A DNA stretch of 64,000 bases from Corticium candelabrum (Eukaryota; Porifera; Homoscleromorpha; Homosclerophorida; Plakinidae): contig NC_085088.1 of NCBI RefSeq assembly GCF_963422355.1, positions 6,822,014-6,886,013 on the forward strand. The letters run 5' to 3'. The notes below the pieces were generated by a model. That model worked only from the letters and a program-made list of their open reading frames with translations. It had not been told where the DNA came from and made no database searches. Of the stretch, positions 10,829 through 22,790 are shown in pieces. Made by a program: the position numbers and the translations under genes. Within the stretch, counting starts at the first letter, position 1; each line of letters opens with the position of its first letter.

Positions 10829-13306
10829 ACTCTGCTCAAATAGTTCACATACACAATCTACATCACCAATAGATTTAGCAGCTCGAGCTATAGCTGAGGG
10901 AACAACGTTAGCTCCCATGTTACGAATTATGCCCTTGAGTCTTCTGTTTAAATGTTCCATGGTCAAATAACGGGGCACATTGCATCCCACACGACTTCTC
11001 CTGTTCACAAAACGGCTCCATTTTATCTCCTCAGCTACTCGTTGAGACAAAGAATTTATTTGCAAGATCATGAGAAATGCTTCTTTGCTATAATTTCTCC
11101 TGCCTGATTCCCTGAAGAGCATCATAAGTAACTTCCAATACCAAATCACTCGGTCACCATCTCCTTCTCTAATAGCATCATGGAAACCATTGGATACGAG
11201 ACTACGGCTCGGAACATCTAGGTCATAAACGTGAACTGCATCATGAAGAGTTGGCCGTTCTTTGGGACTTCGAAGCAGCGCAACAAAAGAATCAATCATA
11301 CGTTTGCACAAAGATAGTACTGAATCATCTTTCTGAATTGACATCAGATGTTGTGTAGCTGCAACTGCATGAGCTTCCCAAACTAAGTTGAAGAAGTCTT
11401 CAGCAGCCTTGAAGCTCTTAGCAGGATCTGCATGAACACTGGTCCTGTTCAGCACATGCTTTAATGAAACAGTGTGCCCTTGTCCCTGCTTGACCTATCT
11501 GAGAACTGGCGTTTCCATATAGCTTGCACAAGCATCATTTTGGTACAGTTGTTAAGCATTGTCTATTATATAGTACACTACCACTCGTACCTTGTCAAAG
11601 GTGACGCGAGCATGCCAATCTTCTACTACTGGAACCAATGCATCCAGTCTGTCTTTTGCGCTGTCATGACTGGCTCTCAGAAACTTCGACCCTCGTGCCC
11701 GAGCAGCTGTGAGTTGATCCCCTTCCAGTAAAATTGGGAGGAAATTGACATTCCTCACCAGTATTGCTTGATCTGCCACATCAAGCCTGCTGTCAGTTGA
11801 ATGTGAGGGAACATACTCTTGCAGGCAGGCAAGAATTTTGCACATTTCTGGCAAGTGATTTTCGTTGTGTAGCAGCACACCTAATGGTACCTAAATATGA
11901 ACATGAACGTTGTTACCATGCCCAATACACATAGCCCAATGTTTGTCACCATCTTACATTTAGTTGACATCTCCTTCTGGTACTTGCAAGGAACTTGCCA
12001 CACCACATCAACTGCCTGTTGTTTAAAGTCTTTCATTCGGCAAACAAGAACCCTGTCACGGTAAGATCGTGTTTGAGGATCAACTCGCTGATTGGATGGC
12101 CTAATGTTTTTGTCGATATTATCGCCCACTATTTTTAAATCCACTCCACTGTAATTGAGGGTGCATGACATCTCTAGCAACAGAAAAAATAGTAAATAAT
12201 TGGAAGAAGTTTACGTCATCTGCAGGCACAGGAGGCATTAATACAAACAGTACATACATATTCTATATTTAAGAGAGTGTTGACTAATCTCTCCAAACTT
12301 TATATTTCATTTCCAATTTCTGAAATAGTGTCCTCAATGTCAGTCAATTGATCTCAAAGAGAACTTGAGAGTGAGTCAGACTGAGGTTGATCCTTGGAAT
12401 GCCCATTATTCACAGGTACCATAACTTCAAGTTGTTGTGCTAAGTCTGTAGATGTGTCAACTGTCTCGTCAATTGTTCGGTTTACTTGCCTGTCAGTTGT
12501 GTCAAATGTAGTGTCTATGTCGGTCATGTCTACAGTCTGTTTATCTGGTGAATCTGAAGCCTGGTGCAAGAGAGAGAGTGGGCAGATTTACTTGACACAA
12601 CAACACCAATAACCTCATTTTCTGTCTACATGTTATAGAAAACCTCAGTTAATTAATTCAAATATATACAAGTAGCTTTAAGTACCAGGAAGTGATGTTT
12701 CAGGTTATCTGACCTAGACTTCACCTCAGAATCAAAGTTGGCACTTATTACGCCCAGCAGGTAAATTGTAGCTCTGTATGACATGCAAACCATCAGAGGT
12801 TGTAAACAAGAAAATACCTACAGGTGGCACAAAAACAATGTTGATAATTACTGGATTATGCGCATTTCAAACTCCTGAACTTGTTTGGTGGTGGCATTTC
12901 CATACAGCAAAAGTGAAACTGCACGTTGTACAAGAGACAGATGTTTATGCTGTTGCTTTAGAGCCATCGAAGCAATGAAGCAGACGAGTGGCTTGTGCCT
13001 CTCAGTTTCAGCCACCAGGATGCTAATTACATTCAATAGTGTGGGAGCATACATCTGCAGCTCATCCCAAATTCCCTCCCATGAGAAGTTTAAAAGTGCC
13101 TCATCATCCATGAACACACTGGATTTGCCAAGTTTCCTGATGTTTCTCATTTCTCTGGCAGTCAATACATTCAATGATTTGATGGCAGAGTTGCATTTTG
13201 CTGCTGACATCGGAAACAAGGACCCTCGAACACACCTTAATTGCCTTCTTTCTTCTGGGAGTGGAATTTTGTATGTTCTAGGTCCTGACTTGTACTTTAA
13301 AACCAC
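10829..13306 (-). pseudogene. DUF6589/Academ-like transposase, copy A (degenerate)
   Basis: Exon-like blocks on the minus strand match copies B and C. They are 13,306-12,850 (GKSSVFMDDEALLNFSWEGIW; later SLLLYGNATTKQV), a linker at 12,569-12,400, about 12,180-11,970 (VGDNIDKNIRPSNQR), 11,880-11,578 (GDQLTAARARG, WHARVTF) and 11,515-10,830 (HDAIREGDGDRVIWYWK, RRNYSKEAF, MEHLNRRLKGIIRNMG). The aspartates of GDN and GDQLT and the glutamate of MEHLN or NYSKEA are candidate DDE residues; this is inference from conservation between copies. One base is missing near 11,465 (..DKGTL then a shift to ..KHVLNRTSV), and the C-terminus is cut at 10,828. No N-terminal zinc region was found. It is a dead relative of the transposase at 38.6-41.9 kb. 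Confidence 0.65.
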
Positions 13307-13375
13307 CTATCCAATCAGTCATTCTTTAGCAATGTCTACAACATGTCTCAATGATATACTCTACTGACCTTTACA

Positions 13376-14500
13376 CTAGGAGACTTTTTGGTGATGACGT
13401 TCTGGGAAGGACTTGGAGTCCTGTGACGAGGTGCTGCACATGCAGCAATAAACAAAAAAGCAAACGAACAGACTTGTAGACGAGAACAGTAGGTCATTAC
13501 CAGCCGTCATGGAAGAAGTGTTCTTGGCAATAAACAGCGTCTCAAACAAAGACGGATACCATTCTAGAGATTGTAGAAGGCCAAGTGTGCGAAGTCCATC
13601 GCGCAGCTGATCAAGTTCAGCTTTGATGTTTAATGGGCAATGGTGCACAGCTATAGAATGGAGTATCTCTTCTTGGTGGCTTTGGCTGACAGCCTTGGTA
13701 TATCCCACCTCCACAAATTTTTGAATTGTTTTCTCGTCGCTGGACACAGGACTGATACTGTCAGTTGCTTGAGATAGCTGAGATGAAACTTTAATTGTTT
13801 GAGGAAACACTAGCCATTGAGTGAACATTAAATAAATAACTATCGTAAACGGTATCTAGACGTACCTGAAGAGCTTACGTGGGAAAATCTTCGTCAGGAA
13901 TGTCGCTTATTTCTGGCCTAATTTCTGTGGCCGCCTTTCTGCAAAGATATTCATACGCACAAGGTGCAAAGAAAGGAAAGCCTATTCCGTCTTGTATTAC
14001 TGCCATAGACATCAGCGTTGCAAATTTCCGATAATATTCATGCTTTACAATAATAGCAATAGATTATATACACAGTGCAATAATCGCGGATAGAGCTTTG
14101 TTCGATCAAACTACTTACTTGAAGATGCTGAACGCTGTGGGTAGGAATGCAACGGTTGTGAATCCCAGTAAACAGTGAACCGCGGGCATTTCTACCAAGT
14201 AGCTCCACAATTCTCTTCTGACACTTCCAGTGTCTGGCTTCTTCGTCAGGAAATTGTACCTGTAAAACAAAAAGTACTTTTGATCAATAATTCGTAAATA
14301 AATTAGGGTTTTCATGTTAGTTTTACCAGGGGTGGTACGGCGGGATTATAACCTCGCTGCTCTAGAGCAGCCATAGCATCCATGAGGCAAATTTCGCGAC
14401 GAACTTCCAATGGAAAAGTCTCATTGAAGTCAATCTGTTTCTGCAACTTTGGTAGTGCATTGCAAAGTGTCGCTGAATCGTCAGATTTACAACCTGTAAG
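13376..14500 (-). pseudogene. HECT-like (G2E3-type) E3 ligase fragment
   Basis: Three exon-like blocks are seen. About 14,490-14,330 carries PLEVRREICLMDAMAALEQRG, about 14,265-14,120 carries an EEARHWKCQKRIVELLGRN block, and 14,030-13,890 carries QDGIGFPFFAPCAYEYLC then ISDIPDEDFP. The block 13,800-13,490 (ILHSIAVHHCPLNIKAELDQLRDGL..LGLL) continues the pattern seen in the middle of the HECT domain of invertebrate G2E3-like proteins. The catalytic C-terminal lobe with its LPxAxTC motif is absent; the sequence runs into copy A of the transposase instead. HECT-like genes of this kind are often multiplied in cnidarians and sponges. Calling it truncated is firm; the family call is moderate. Confidence 0.5.
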
Positions 14501-14744
14501 AATAACGTATATAAATTATCTAAATTGAAGCATAACATCTTTTTATTGCTGCTCTGTATATTGCACAGAGGATTCTGGTTTATACCCTTTTCTGTAGAAA
14601 TAACTGCCAGAGTTGAAATGCTTGTGTCATCCTATAATAATAATATTATGTGTCGTGTTCAACCAGATCAGTCTGGTTTGTAAAGTCTATTACAAGTACC
14701 GGAAGCAAACCCTGCTTCAGAAGTACTTAGACCATCATGGCTGT

Positions 14745-15457
14745 CTAGAAAGAAGACATGACTTTACGAAGGATCCGAGTAGATCCCAGAAGCACTGTTT
14801 TCTGTAAGTGCTGCAGGTTGTGATGACCTGGAATAATGTCCAGCCATCGTGCAATACCTGCGTGCACTGTGCCCAAAGCTCCCAAGACCACCGGAACCAC
14901 CAGTGTTCGACAATGCCGCATGCGGCTTATCTCCACTCGGAAGTCGCTGTACTTCGCCAGCTTCTCATCATGTTTCTTGCCAACGTTGCCATCAGCAGGA
15001 CAGCTGATATCAATAAGAAGACAAGTGTTTGTCTTCCTATTTCTGAGACAGATGTCTGGACGATTGGCTTTGATCTTCCTTGCAGTGGGGATAGTGGTAT
15101 CCCACATCATAGTAATGTCATCCGTCTCCACACGCCTAGCAAGATAATGCCGGTACCATCTGCTCTCCACTGGAACCTCAAATGGCGACAAACATTCCAG
15201 TGAATGATGGAGGCCAGCTGATTGTGTCGATCAGTGTAGTCCATCGGTGTCAAAGCACTACAGCCTGCCACAATGTGGTCGACTGTCTCCAGGCCTACAC
15301 TGCACATGCGGCAAGTAGGACTGACATCACGATGTAGAATCTTGCGCTCATAGTACCGAGTCCGAAGAGCTTGGTCTTGAGCAGCAACAACCAGTCCCTC
15401 AGTTGCAACAAAGCAGCAAACATGCCTATGGTAACCATATACATTGGCCGTGTTCAC
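14745..15457 (-). pseudogene. LINE (R2-like) Pol C-terminus: zinc knuckle plus restriction-like endonuclease
   Basis: Two overlapping minus-strand frames (15,457-15,107 and 15,191-14,745) are one protein split by a frameshift near 15,150. The first has AAQDQALRTRYYERKIL and a CCHC finger, SPTCRMCSVGLETVDHIVAGC. The second has KANRPDICLRNRKTNTCLLIDISCPAD, resembling the RPD...D catalytic core of restriction-like endonucleases in R2-type non-LTR retrotransposons, then a VVPVVLGALG block and LLGSTRILRKV at the tail. The reverse transcriptase is missing upstream, so this is a dead C-terminal remnant. No poly(A) or target duplication was located. Confidence 0.65.
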
Positions 15458-15649
15458 ACTAGGGGTAGAAAATCCTGCTTTCCGCTAATTAATCATAACA
15501 TCCTTCTGTGTGATCATGCGGAAGTTGTGTTCTCACATGTTGAGCTTTCCAGTTGCCTCTAATTGGTAGTCTTATCAATCCTTTTTTGATAAACTAAACA
15601 AAGACATTGAAGAAGAGACAGCACGTATTCTGAGTATATGATATTCTTA

Positions 15650-15840
15650 CTTCTCTAAATTCTGCTGGTATCGGATGCCGGGAGTTGTGCTGTTTGCGGA
15701 CATGGCGGGCCCAGGACTGCTGGCCCTTGCACTCAAATGCGCATTTTATGCAGGTACAACGGCGTGTACCAAATTTCGCCTGAAGCCGTAGGACTCGAAC
15801 CGCATAGGATTCAGGCTTGTTCTATGTGAAATTTGGTTTA
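15650..15840 (-). pseudogene. C2H2 zinc-finger exon-like block
   Basis: The minus-strand frame reads CIKCAFECKGQQSWARHVRK then QHN: Cys-x2-Cys-x12-His-x4-His, a normal C2H2 finger. It ends at a possible donor near 15,650. It sits between LINE C-terminal and putative LINE N-terminal debris. N-terminal C2H2 fingers occur in R2-like elements, so it may be part of the same broken element. An unrelated BED/C2H2 gene fragment is equally possible. Confidence 0.35.
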
Positions 15841-16049
15841 GTAAATTTCAATTTTACTCACTTCGACTGCATGTACCTGGAGCGTCCTATGTATTTTCAT
15901 CATATAGGCGTCCTGCAACACAAACAATGGATCTCTTGATTGACATTGCAATACCCCAGTACACATACAAGTTTGGAGAAAGGAATTCGAGTTGGCGGTG
16001 GTGGCCGCCTCTTTCTTCTTCTAAACAGGTGCAACTGCAGAGATAAAGA

Positions 16050-16709
16050 ATAACGTATCCAGTCAGTCTAGAAGTCGGACACTAGCGAAGCAGCAGAGTA
16101 TACCAGGTAACTGATTCCACTCATATCTGGTTCATCCTTCAACGAACTGATGATCGTGTTAAGATCACCAATAAGCTTCAAGGTTCCACTGTTCACAAAG
16201 ATCCTTGGAAGGCGTTGTCTCTCACAGATAGGAATTTACCTGACTTTCTACAACTCCTCAAGAAACTCTCGACGAAGTGCAGGGTCCACAGCAGTCTGGA
16301 CTGAGTTGAGATGTAGGAGTTTCCGTCCTTTCTAGCCGAGAAGCTATACGAGGATGTGTAGTCATCAGATCAGAACTCAGAGTCACAAGGGGATGGTGAT
16401 TCCCTGATAGCACTGCACTGCACTGAATCCAAAGTGTCATCCACGGATAGGATATCACCACTATCTCTTGTAGATGAGCAGTCCTTAGAGAGAACAGTGA
16501 CTGACTGAACAAGGGAGCCATCTTCCAAGTGATTAGCAAAGTCATGATCCTCTTGCATCATTGACACGACAGGTTTCCCACCGCGTGCAGCAGCCATCCT
16601 GACTGAAGCCATGCAAGGTGACACATTGTCAAGCAAAGGCGCGACAACTGAACTACTAGCTGATACAGCAGAAAGCACATTCAACACCGACACCTGCATA
16701 CCAGTGCGA
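16050..16709 (-). pseudogene. Possible N-terminal/linker debris of a non-LTR retroelement
   Basis: One frame gives QTAVDPALRREFLEEL, and after a shift RQRLPRIFVNSGTLKLIGDL with YLVYSAASLV. This resembles the region just before the reverse transcriptase of some LINEs (a KLP...LN.LIYAAA pattern). Another frame at 16,700-16,370 is open but unrecognised. Several stops interrupt the reading. It may belong with the C-terminal LINE fragment at 14,745-15,457, the polymerase having been deleted. Confidence 0.3.
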
Positions 16710-18438
16710 TTATGGATCCTTTGTCTGCGTTCTTTATGACTATGTCGTCGCGTTTGCCGAGTCGTTCTAGGGCGGTGCGTTCTTCTTTGGTGAGGTTTTG
16801 GAATATCTTTCTTGTTGGTGTCGTCTCGGTTAGTGTTCTGCGTGTTCTTTCGATGTATTCTTCGAAGGCGGCGTTGTCTGTTTTGGGTGGGTCCCATTTT
16901 GAGCGTCTCTTGAACGGTGTCCCGCCGTAGGCGTGTGCGGTTCTCTCCGCGATTGGGTCGGCGGTATCCGTGTTTTCGTTTGTGGCTTCGTTGTTCGTGT
17001 GTCGTGTCGTTCGCCATCGGTTCGTGTGTAGTCTGAGTCTGAGCTTTCGTGCGAAGGCATCGAATTCTCGGATGGTGCGTTGTCGGTTCGGTTTTGTCTC
17101 TGGGTACGAACGTGAGTCCTTTGTCGAGTACTGATAGTTCGGTGTGTGATAGTGTGGCGTGACTTCTGTTTACGACGTATCTCCCGACGACGGCGGCGGC
17201 GGTGTCGTCGTCTATGGGCTTTGGATTGTTAGTGCTCGGGGCGTCGGTGGTGCGAGGCTCTAGTGTGCAGTTCGGAACATAATATCTATTATTATAATCA
17301 TCTTTGCTATCGTCATCAATGTTTTCAGTGTGGTTTAAGAATCGACAATTAGAACTAGAGTCGGTGTCTGTGCTCGGTGTTAGCGTTCTGCTCTTCCGGC
17401 CGAGTCTTCTGCGCCGTAGTCGTGATTGGGCGATCGGGACGCTTTTTGATGGTGTTTGGTTCGACCTGTGTTTGTGTACAAAAGACAATACAGATTCAGT
17501 GTGAGTAGGAATATAGTCGGGTGTTTCAGTGTGGCCCTTACGTATCCGTTTTGTGTTATTACCGTTTGGTGTCTCATATGGCGTTTGACGGCGGTTCTTT
17601 CGAGTAGAGGATGACATTGGATGTTTCAGTTCGTTTCCTTTTACGTTTCTCCTCCTTCCATTGTATAGACGGGTTGTCGCCATATCTCGCTTGAGCTCTG
17701 TGGAGTGCCTCTGTGTTGCTTAGGTCTGTTGTTCTCTCTCGACGGGGTCGGGTTCTGCGCTGATTTTGTTTGCAATCTGGCGCTCCGTCTTGTCCTTGTG
17801 TGCTCGGATTTCTATTTGGACCTTATCATAGTGCTCGGTCAGTAAGTCGAGGGCGTCCGTTTTGTGGCTTAAGACTGGTTCGACGTCGTTTGAGATCTGT
17901 AGCCACGTCGGTACGAGATTCGCTTCCTTCCACATGTGTATGAATACCTACCCGATGGTGATTGATGCTCTCTAACTTGCGACACAGGTACGCGTGTCTG
18001 CTGAGTAGGCACGGTAGTGGTTCGGTCGTCACGTAGCTCGGATCGTCGGTTTGTATGTCGTTGGTCTGTTGGAGTAGAGCTAGTATATGCATCGTCTGGT
18101 TCTGTGGTTCCGTGGTGTTGTGCGTTCCCGGTGGCGGTATCTGTGAGGCGGCGGCGGCGGCGGGAGCGGTAGATATGGTGGAGGCGACGGTGGTCGTCGC
18201 GTTGACCCGTCGTCTGGTGAGACTTGTCGTGATGCCAGCCATTGGTACTTGTTCGGGGCAGGATATGCTGCCTCCACATTTGTAGCCGGTCGTCGTGGCG
18301 GTCGGCTGTGAGACGGAGATAGTGCGTGTCGTTTTCGGGTCGCGTTGAGCTCTGTTCGTTTCCAGGGCACTCGCAAAGATGTTGCGGAATGAGTTTGTAT
18401 AGACAGACATGTTCACGTTTTTCGTATGCCAATCTCAT
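16710..18438 (-). pseudogene. Penelope-like element N-terminal region, 3'-truncated
   Basis: The minus strand carries a CLLSRHAYLCRKLESINHHR block (about 18,020), a long charged linker, LSHTELSVLDKGLTFVP (about 17,125) and, in the next frame, IREFDAFARKLRLRL (about 17,060). After that come SKWDPPKTDN, NLTKEERTALERL and DIVIKNADKGS (about 16,720). This order is the pre-polymerase and finger region of Penelope-type reverse transcriptases. The polymerase core and GIY-YIG domain are absent, because the match ends abruptly at about 16,710. Frameshifts occur near 17,060 and 17,720-17,940. The region is richer in CG than its surroundings, which sets it apart as foreign debris. Confidence 0.6.
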
Positions 18439-18994
18439 CTTTTTTTGGTGTTTTCAAATGCCCAGCCTTCGCTCTGTCTCAATCGGTATGCACGGCTTGA
18501 GGCTCAATTTCGGCGGCCGGTAACCTAAACTAAATATGTCGCAAAATCCTGGATTAACTTCGAAGTAGTCTGCTCCAAAATAACGACTACACAAACGGAA
18601 GAATCACTCGGGGCTTGCCAACGATCTCTCGTTTGTCTGGCTTGGTCCGTCCACTTTTGTCCTTGTTCAGGGTCTTCGGAAACCGTACTACAGCACCTAG
18701 CTGCCACACATCGTCCAGTAGCGGATGCAGGATTTTCCTAAAGGAGAGGCCCAGTCTAGAAGAATGACACGTTTACGCATTCCAGAAAATGCAATATTTT
18801 GAACAATCACGAGCATTTAACGCAAATAATTGCATTATTTTGTTGCCAGTTTTCTAGCTATGACGATCATACACATTTTAAACAGTATATATGCTTACCA
18901 CTGTTTGTCATGTTCTATAAACATTCAAAATATTTACAAGCTACTTTTTCAGCTATTCACAACGCCAGTTTAAATGCTCTGATTGTACAACTAA
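18439..18994. other. Mostly gene-free; one unrecognised open block
   Basis: On the minus strand 18,740-18,596 reads LLDDVWQLGAVVRFPKTLNK with a basic continuation and a stop. It could be an exon remnant, but no family was recognised. The rest is AT-rich without structure. Confidence 0.25.
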
Positions 18995-19335
18995 TCAAAT
19001 GTTCTACTAATGCAACTGTTTAGGAGAGTGGTATGGAGCAAAAGATGACGTTATGGTGTGAGTAGTACACATCTGCAACATAAACGTCAACACATTCTGG
19101 TTGTAAATTAATGCAATAAATATAGTCTATAAAAGTAGTCTTGTCTGTAGTACGAGTTGTACCAATTGGGAATATCCAAATTGACCATGAGACCTGCTAG
19201 TTTGAAGTCTGGTTTTAATAACAAATCCTTATTGAAATCGCCATAATGATTGACACTATGTCAGGGATCTGTGAATACCTTAACAGATTGGTCATAGTTT
19301 CTATGACAGTATCAACTGACACAAGTTTTGCCATG
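18995..19335 (-). pseudogene. Second fragment of the Helentron-like endonuclease 3' part
   Basis: About 340 bp is clearly homologous, in the same orientation, to 355-670. Both start at TGCAACTGTTTAGGAGAGTGGTATGG and run through the CCAATTGGGAATATCC and GTCAGGGAT(C/T)TGTGAATACCTT blocks. This copy has extra indels and no open frame. Identical outer starts suggest the shared boundary is the true element end. Confidence 0.65.
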
Positions 19336-19415
19336 TTAGTTTCGCTTACTAATTCCAACACATCTAGTAAGGAACTTAATCCTATAATCTACTTCTTCGC
19401 GTCAGTCTTCATGCG

Positions 19416-20906
19416 TCTTTTCTTACGTATCTCCAACGTGCAGACCTCGGCAGATATACGTTGGTGTTAGAGGTACGTACCTGAAGACGTTTCGGTAGCA
19501 GTACGACGGAACAACTGTGGGTGTTTTAGTCACTTGACACTTGTGGCTCCTGCTTCTTTGTTCTTATTTGCTGTTGTAAAAATTTGATGTAATTATTAAT
19601 GTAATTTGGTAAATGTAAATACTGCTTCATGGGTATGACGCGTGGAAGGTATTCCGTAGATGCTCTTGAGATAGCGCGAACCTTTTTTTTGTATGGTGCG
19701 CCTACGACGACTCAGCGCTCAGACGCGCCGTGTTTGCGCGTCAATGGGCCGGTTGCGCCAAGCAGCGGCGTACATGTCGCCGCTTGACGCTCGGGTTCTG
19801 CGTCGTGGCGACGGGGGTCCGGTCTCCTGGTAGCGGCGCCTATTCAGGATTTCTGTCTTGATCTTGTCTTCGTGAGTGGAGAATTTCGATATCTTCAGAC
19901 TCCCAGCCGCGACGTCAGACGCCCCCTCGAGTCGCCTTGCGTAGGCCGGTCTCGAGTTCTTCTGAGAGCGAATTTATAGTCCTTTTGTGTTGCTGCTCGG
20001 TAGGGTTCATGTTCTCAGGGACTTCCAGCCACTCGGACATGACTTCTGAGGCAAGAGTCTTATCTCTGCCACAAAAAGTGCAAAGTGCATGCATTGATTC
20101 GTAGTTTGAAAACATTTCATGCAGAACTAGGAAGTCCAAAATAAAACAGAAAAGAGCGAAACTGCTTGCTATGTGAATAGAATATAGTTGACTCTAAGCC
20201 CGGTACAGGACATTCAGTTTTACCGTTCCAATTGGCCCACTCCTTCGCTGAACGTAAGAGATATCTTTATCAAATCAGGAACTGAGATCGTCAACAACTG
20301 TTCGTTTGTTAATGCCGTCTATGAGCAATCGAGTAAGTGTCAAATAGAATTCTGTTTAACTGCAAAGATGTGTAACAATCTTTGTCACCATGGAATGTCT
20401 CAGGTTCCCTTCCTTGGACAGCCATTGATTGAACCAGGTTGGTGATACACGCAAGAGCACACTATGCATCCATTCGATGCAGGAGTTTACCACGTTAAAA
20501 GACTACTCGAGCCAGAGGAGGGATGAATTTTATTCCATGGACCTATATACAATGCATTAAGATATAGTTTTAATTACAATACTTATTTTCAAGTTGTTCT
20601 TACTGGTTTGTGGGCTTCGCATGCTTCCTTGCCATGTTCTCAAATAGACTCGGTAGTCCGAGTTTCTACGTATGGCTAGCAGATAATTGGTAGGATTTGT
20701 ATCGCCTAATTGCAAGCAAAATTCAACCTGGAATCGAACCCTGCCATTTCGCTAGCCATCAGATTAACTCTTTGTAACCCCCACCGGAGGAGCGTTTGAA
20801 CAGGGCTTAAGCATTGTTCTATTTTGCACAAGAGCTATTTACGTCCAAGCGTTTTAAGGTACCTTGTCTTGTCTCAAGCCGAGCTAGGTGTTGATATACT
20901 GACAGA
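19416..20906. repeat. Composite dispersed repeat, most complete copy (R1, about 1.49 kb)
   Basis: Its left half matches 32,304-33,098 and its right half matches 27,795-28,609. Only about 80 bp (around 20,110-20,190) is shared by all three. The left half starts TTCTTACGTATCTC and contains a CG-rich block. A minus-strand open block there (20,139-19,915) is conserved with 33,015-32,794 (SEVMSEWLEVPENMNPTEQQ against SEVMSELLEVHENMNPTEQH), implying former coding sequence. The right end (GTTGATATACTGACAGAAG) falls exactly where copy B of the transposase is cut. The element class is unknown. Confidence 0.75.
20730..20740 (-). promoter_or_regulatory. RNA polymerase III B-box-like motif inside the composite repeat
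   Basis: On the minus strand the sequence GGTTCGATTCC matches the tRNA B-box consensus exactly. The homologous site at about 28,435 has drifted (AGTTCGATTCA). No convincing A box or tRNA fold was found upstream on that strand, so it may be a decayed tRNA-derived SINE or chance. Confidence 0.3.
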
Positions 20907-22499
20907 AGGCACTGGATGATGGGCAGAAGCAGAATGGATGTGAAGAGATTCTTCAAATGTTGTACATATATTGTCTACTATACCAATGCTCTTGGCAGCT
21001 CTAACAATCGAGCTAGGCTGGATATTAGCTCCCATGTTGTGAAGAATGGATTTTAGTCTTCGATTCAGATTCTTCATTGCTAGATCGCAAGGGATGTTAC
21101 ATCCGTTCTACCTTTGTTATTTACAAACGTTGACCATTTCGTTTGCATCGCCAATCTTTCGGGCAAGGTTTTGTTGTTGTACAAGTAAAAGCAATGCCTT
21201 TTTGCTGTAGTTGTGGCAGTTTGATGTTCTGAATATGATCAAAAGTGCTTTCCAGTATATAATTACACGATCGCCATCACCATCTCGAATTGCATCATGG
21301 AAACCGTGATACAGCAGACCTAGGTTGAATACTTCTAGACCGTACGCGTATACACCATCAGGATGAGCAGGAAATCCTGATGGAGATAGTTCAACAAACA
21401 TCTCAACCATCTTGTCAGCCAGAACATCAACTGCAACGATGATCTCTTTGGTCAGAACAGCCTTGGCACTGGCGACCACGTGCTTGCCAAACAAGAAAAA
21501 AGAAAGCTTCTACAGCTTTCAAATCCTTGCTTGGGTCAGCACGGACAGTAGTTCTGTTGATTAGTTGTTTCAGCTGATGCAAGGTCCCCGCATCTTTTCC
21601 AGACTTCCCCGAATACAGACGTTTCCAGATGACCTAAACAGACTTTATCAATACCAGCCTCTAGACATGTAATGCATCTTGAGCACCTTGGCAAATGCTA
21701 ATCGTGCATGCCAATATTCTATTACAGCCTCAAATCCTTCTAGGCGTTCATGACTGGTGTTGTGGTTGTCTCTCAAAGCAGCAGCTCCTCTAGCCGTAGC
21801 TGCTGTCAGTTGGTCACCACCTAACAAAACCTTAGAAAAGTCATGATCTTCCAGTGTTAAGTTCACCTGGCCGACCTGGTACGATCTTGTGACGGCAACA
21901 GATGGAACGTACTGCTGAAGGGTTTCCAAGATTTTGCACATATCTGGGAGTTTATTCTTATTTAGCAGCAGTTCTGCTAGAGGCACCTGATCAATCAAGC
22001 AGACAATGACAAGGCCAACTAAGTCGTGAAGTTTCCACTCATGCAGTTTTCATTGTGTACATGAATACCGCGGTAGATTTAGTAGCCATTTCATTTGGAT
22101 ACTTGCATGCAATATGCCAGTTCACTCCTGCTTGGTCAGAAAACTCAGACATTCTTGTGACTACAACCCTGTAAATCCGTAATAACCATTCATTACTTAA
22201 CATGTCCAACAATCGCTAGTACAACTGCAATGTAAACCTTGACAATAGGTCTTTGAAATCACTTTTCAGTCTATTGACATCGTTGGTGGTATCTTTTTAT
22301 GTAAAATAGATCCTTAAAAATAGTGTAAGACCAGGTAGTCAGTGCTGTTTGTAGCACCTGCCACAAACCTGGTGCTTGTCACAGACCAATCAGCTCACTA
22401 ATATGATATTTACTAGGTATAGATGGATAATATCTTACACAATTATCTTGTCAACCAGTTACTTGCCAAAGTACTGCCCAAAATCGAATACTTCCGATA

Positions 22500-22790
22500 C
22501 CTGGTTAGTTGTTGACTTTGCATACCAAAACGATTTCTCTTTCGCCAATCCATCTTTATCAAAATGGCGTAGAAATGGTTGGATAAAGGCAACAAGAGTG
22601 TTTTCAGTCCCACGGTCTGCTCGCACTGCTCGAGGACATCCTAGAAAATAGGTTGACTCACAAAATATTCTGCAGCAATATCATGTCACATATGTACCTC
22701 TAACATTTCTCACAGTCTCTATGTAATATCCAGCTATTACTCGCGGATCATTGTTCTTTTTGGAAACTCGCAGCCACAACATTTTGCGTG
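22500..22790 (-). pseudogene. Integrase-core fragment (DDE, 'GTEN' type)
   Basis: Two minus-strand blocks join across a short intron-like gap. One is LWLRVSKKNNDPRVIAGYY (about 22,780-22,690). The other is GCPRAVRADRGTEN then SFWYAKSTTNQ (22,640-22,505). This matches the core of a metazoan integrase-like family in which the aspartate of RxDxGTEN is catalytic. Only this central piece is visible. It lies inside the gap in copy B of the transposase. Confidence 0.55.

Noticed and set aside
16712-16930. Plus-strand gene at the Penelope-like region
   Set aside because: It is the antisense of a recognisable minus-strand pre-RT domain.
20690-20790. Genuine tRNA gene on the minus strand around the B-box
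   Set aside because: No acceptor stem, A box or anticodon arm could be formed; at best a SINE relic.
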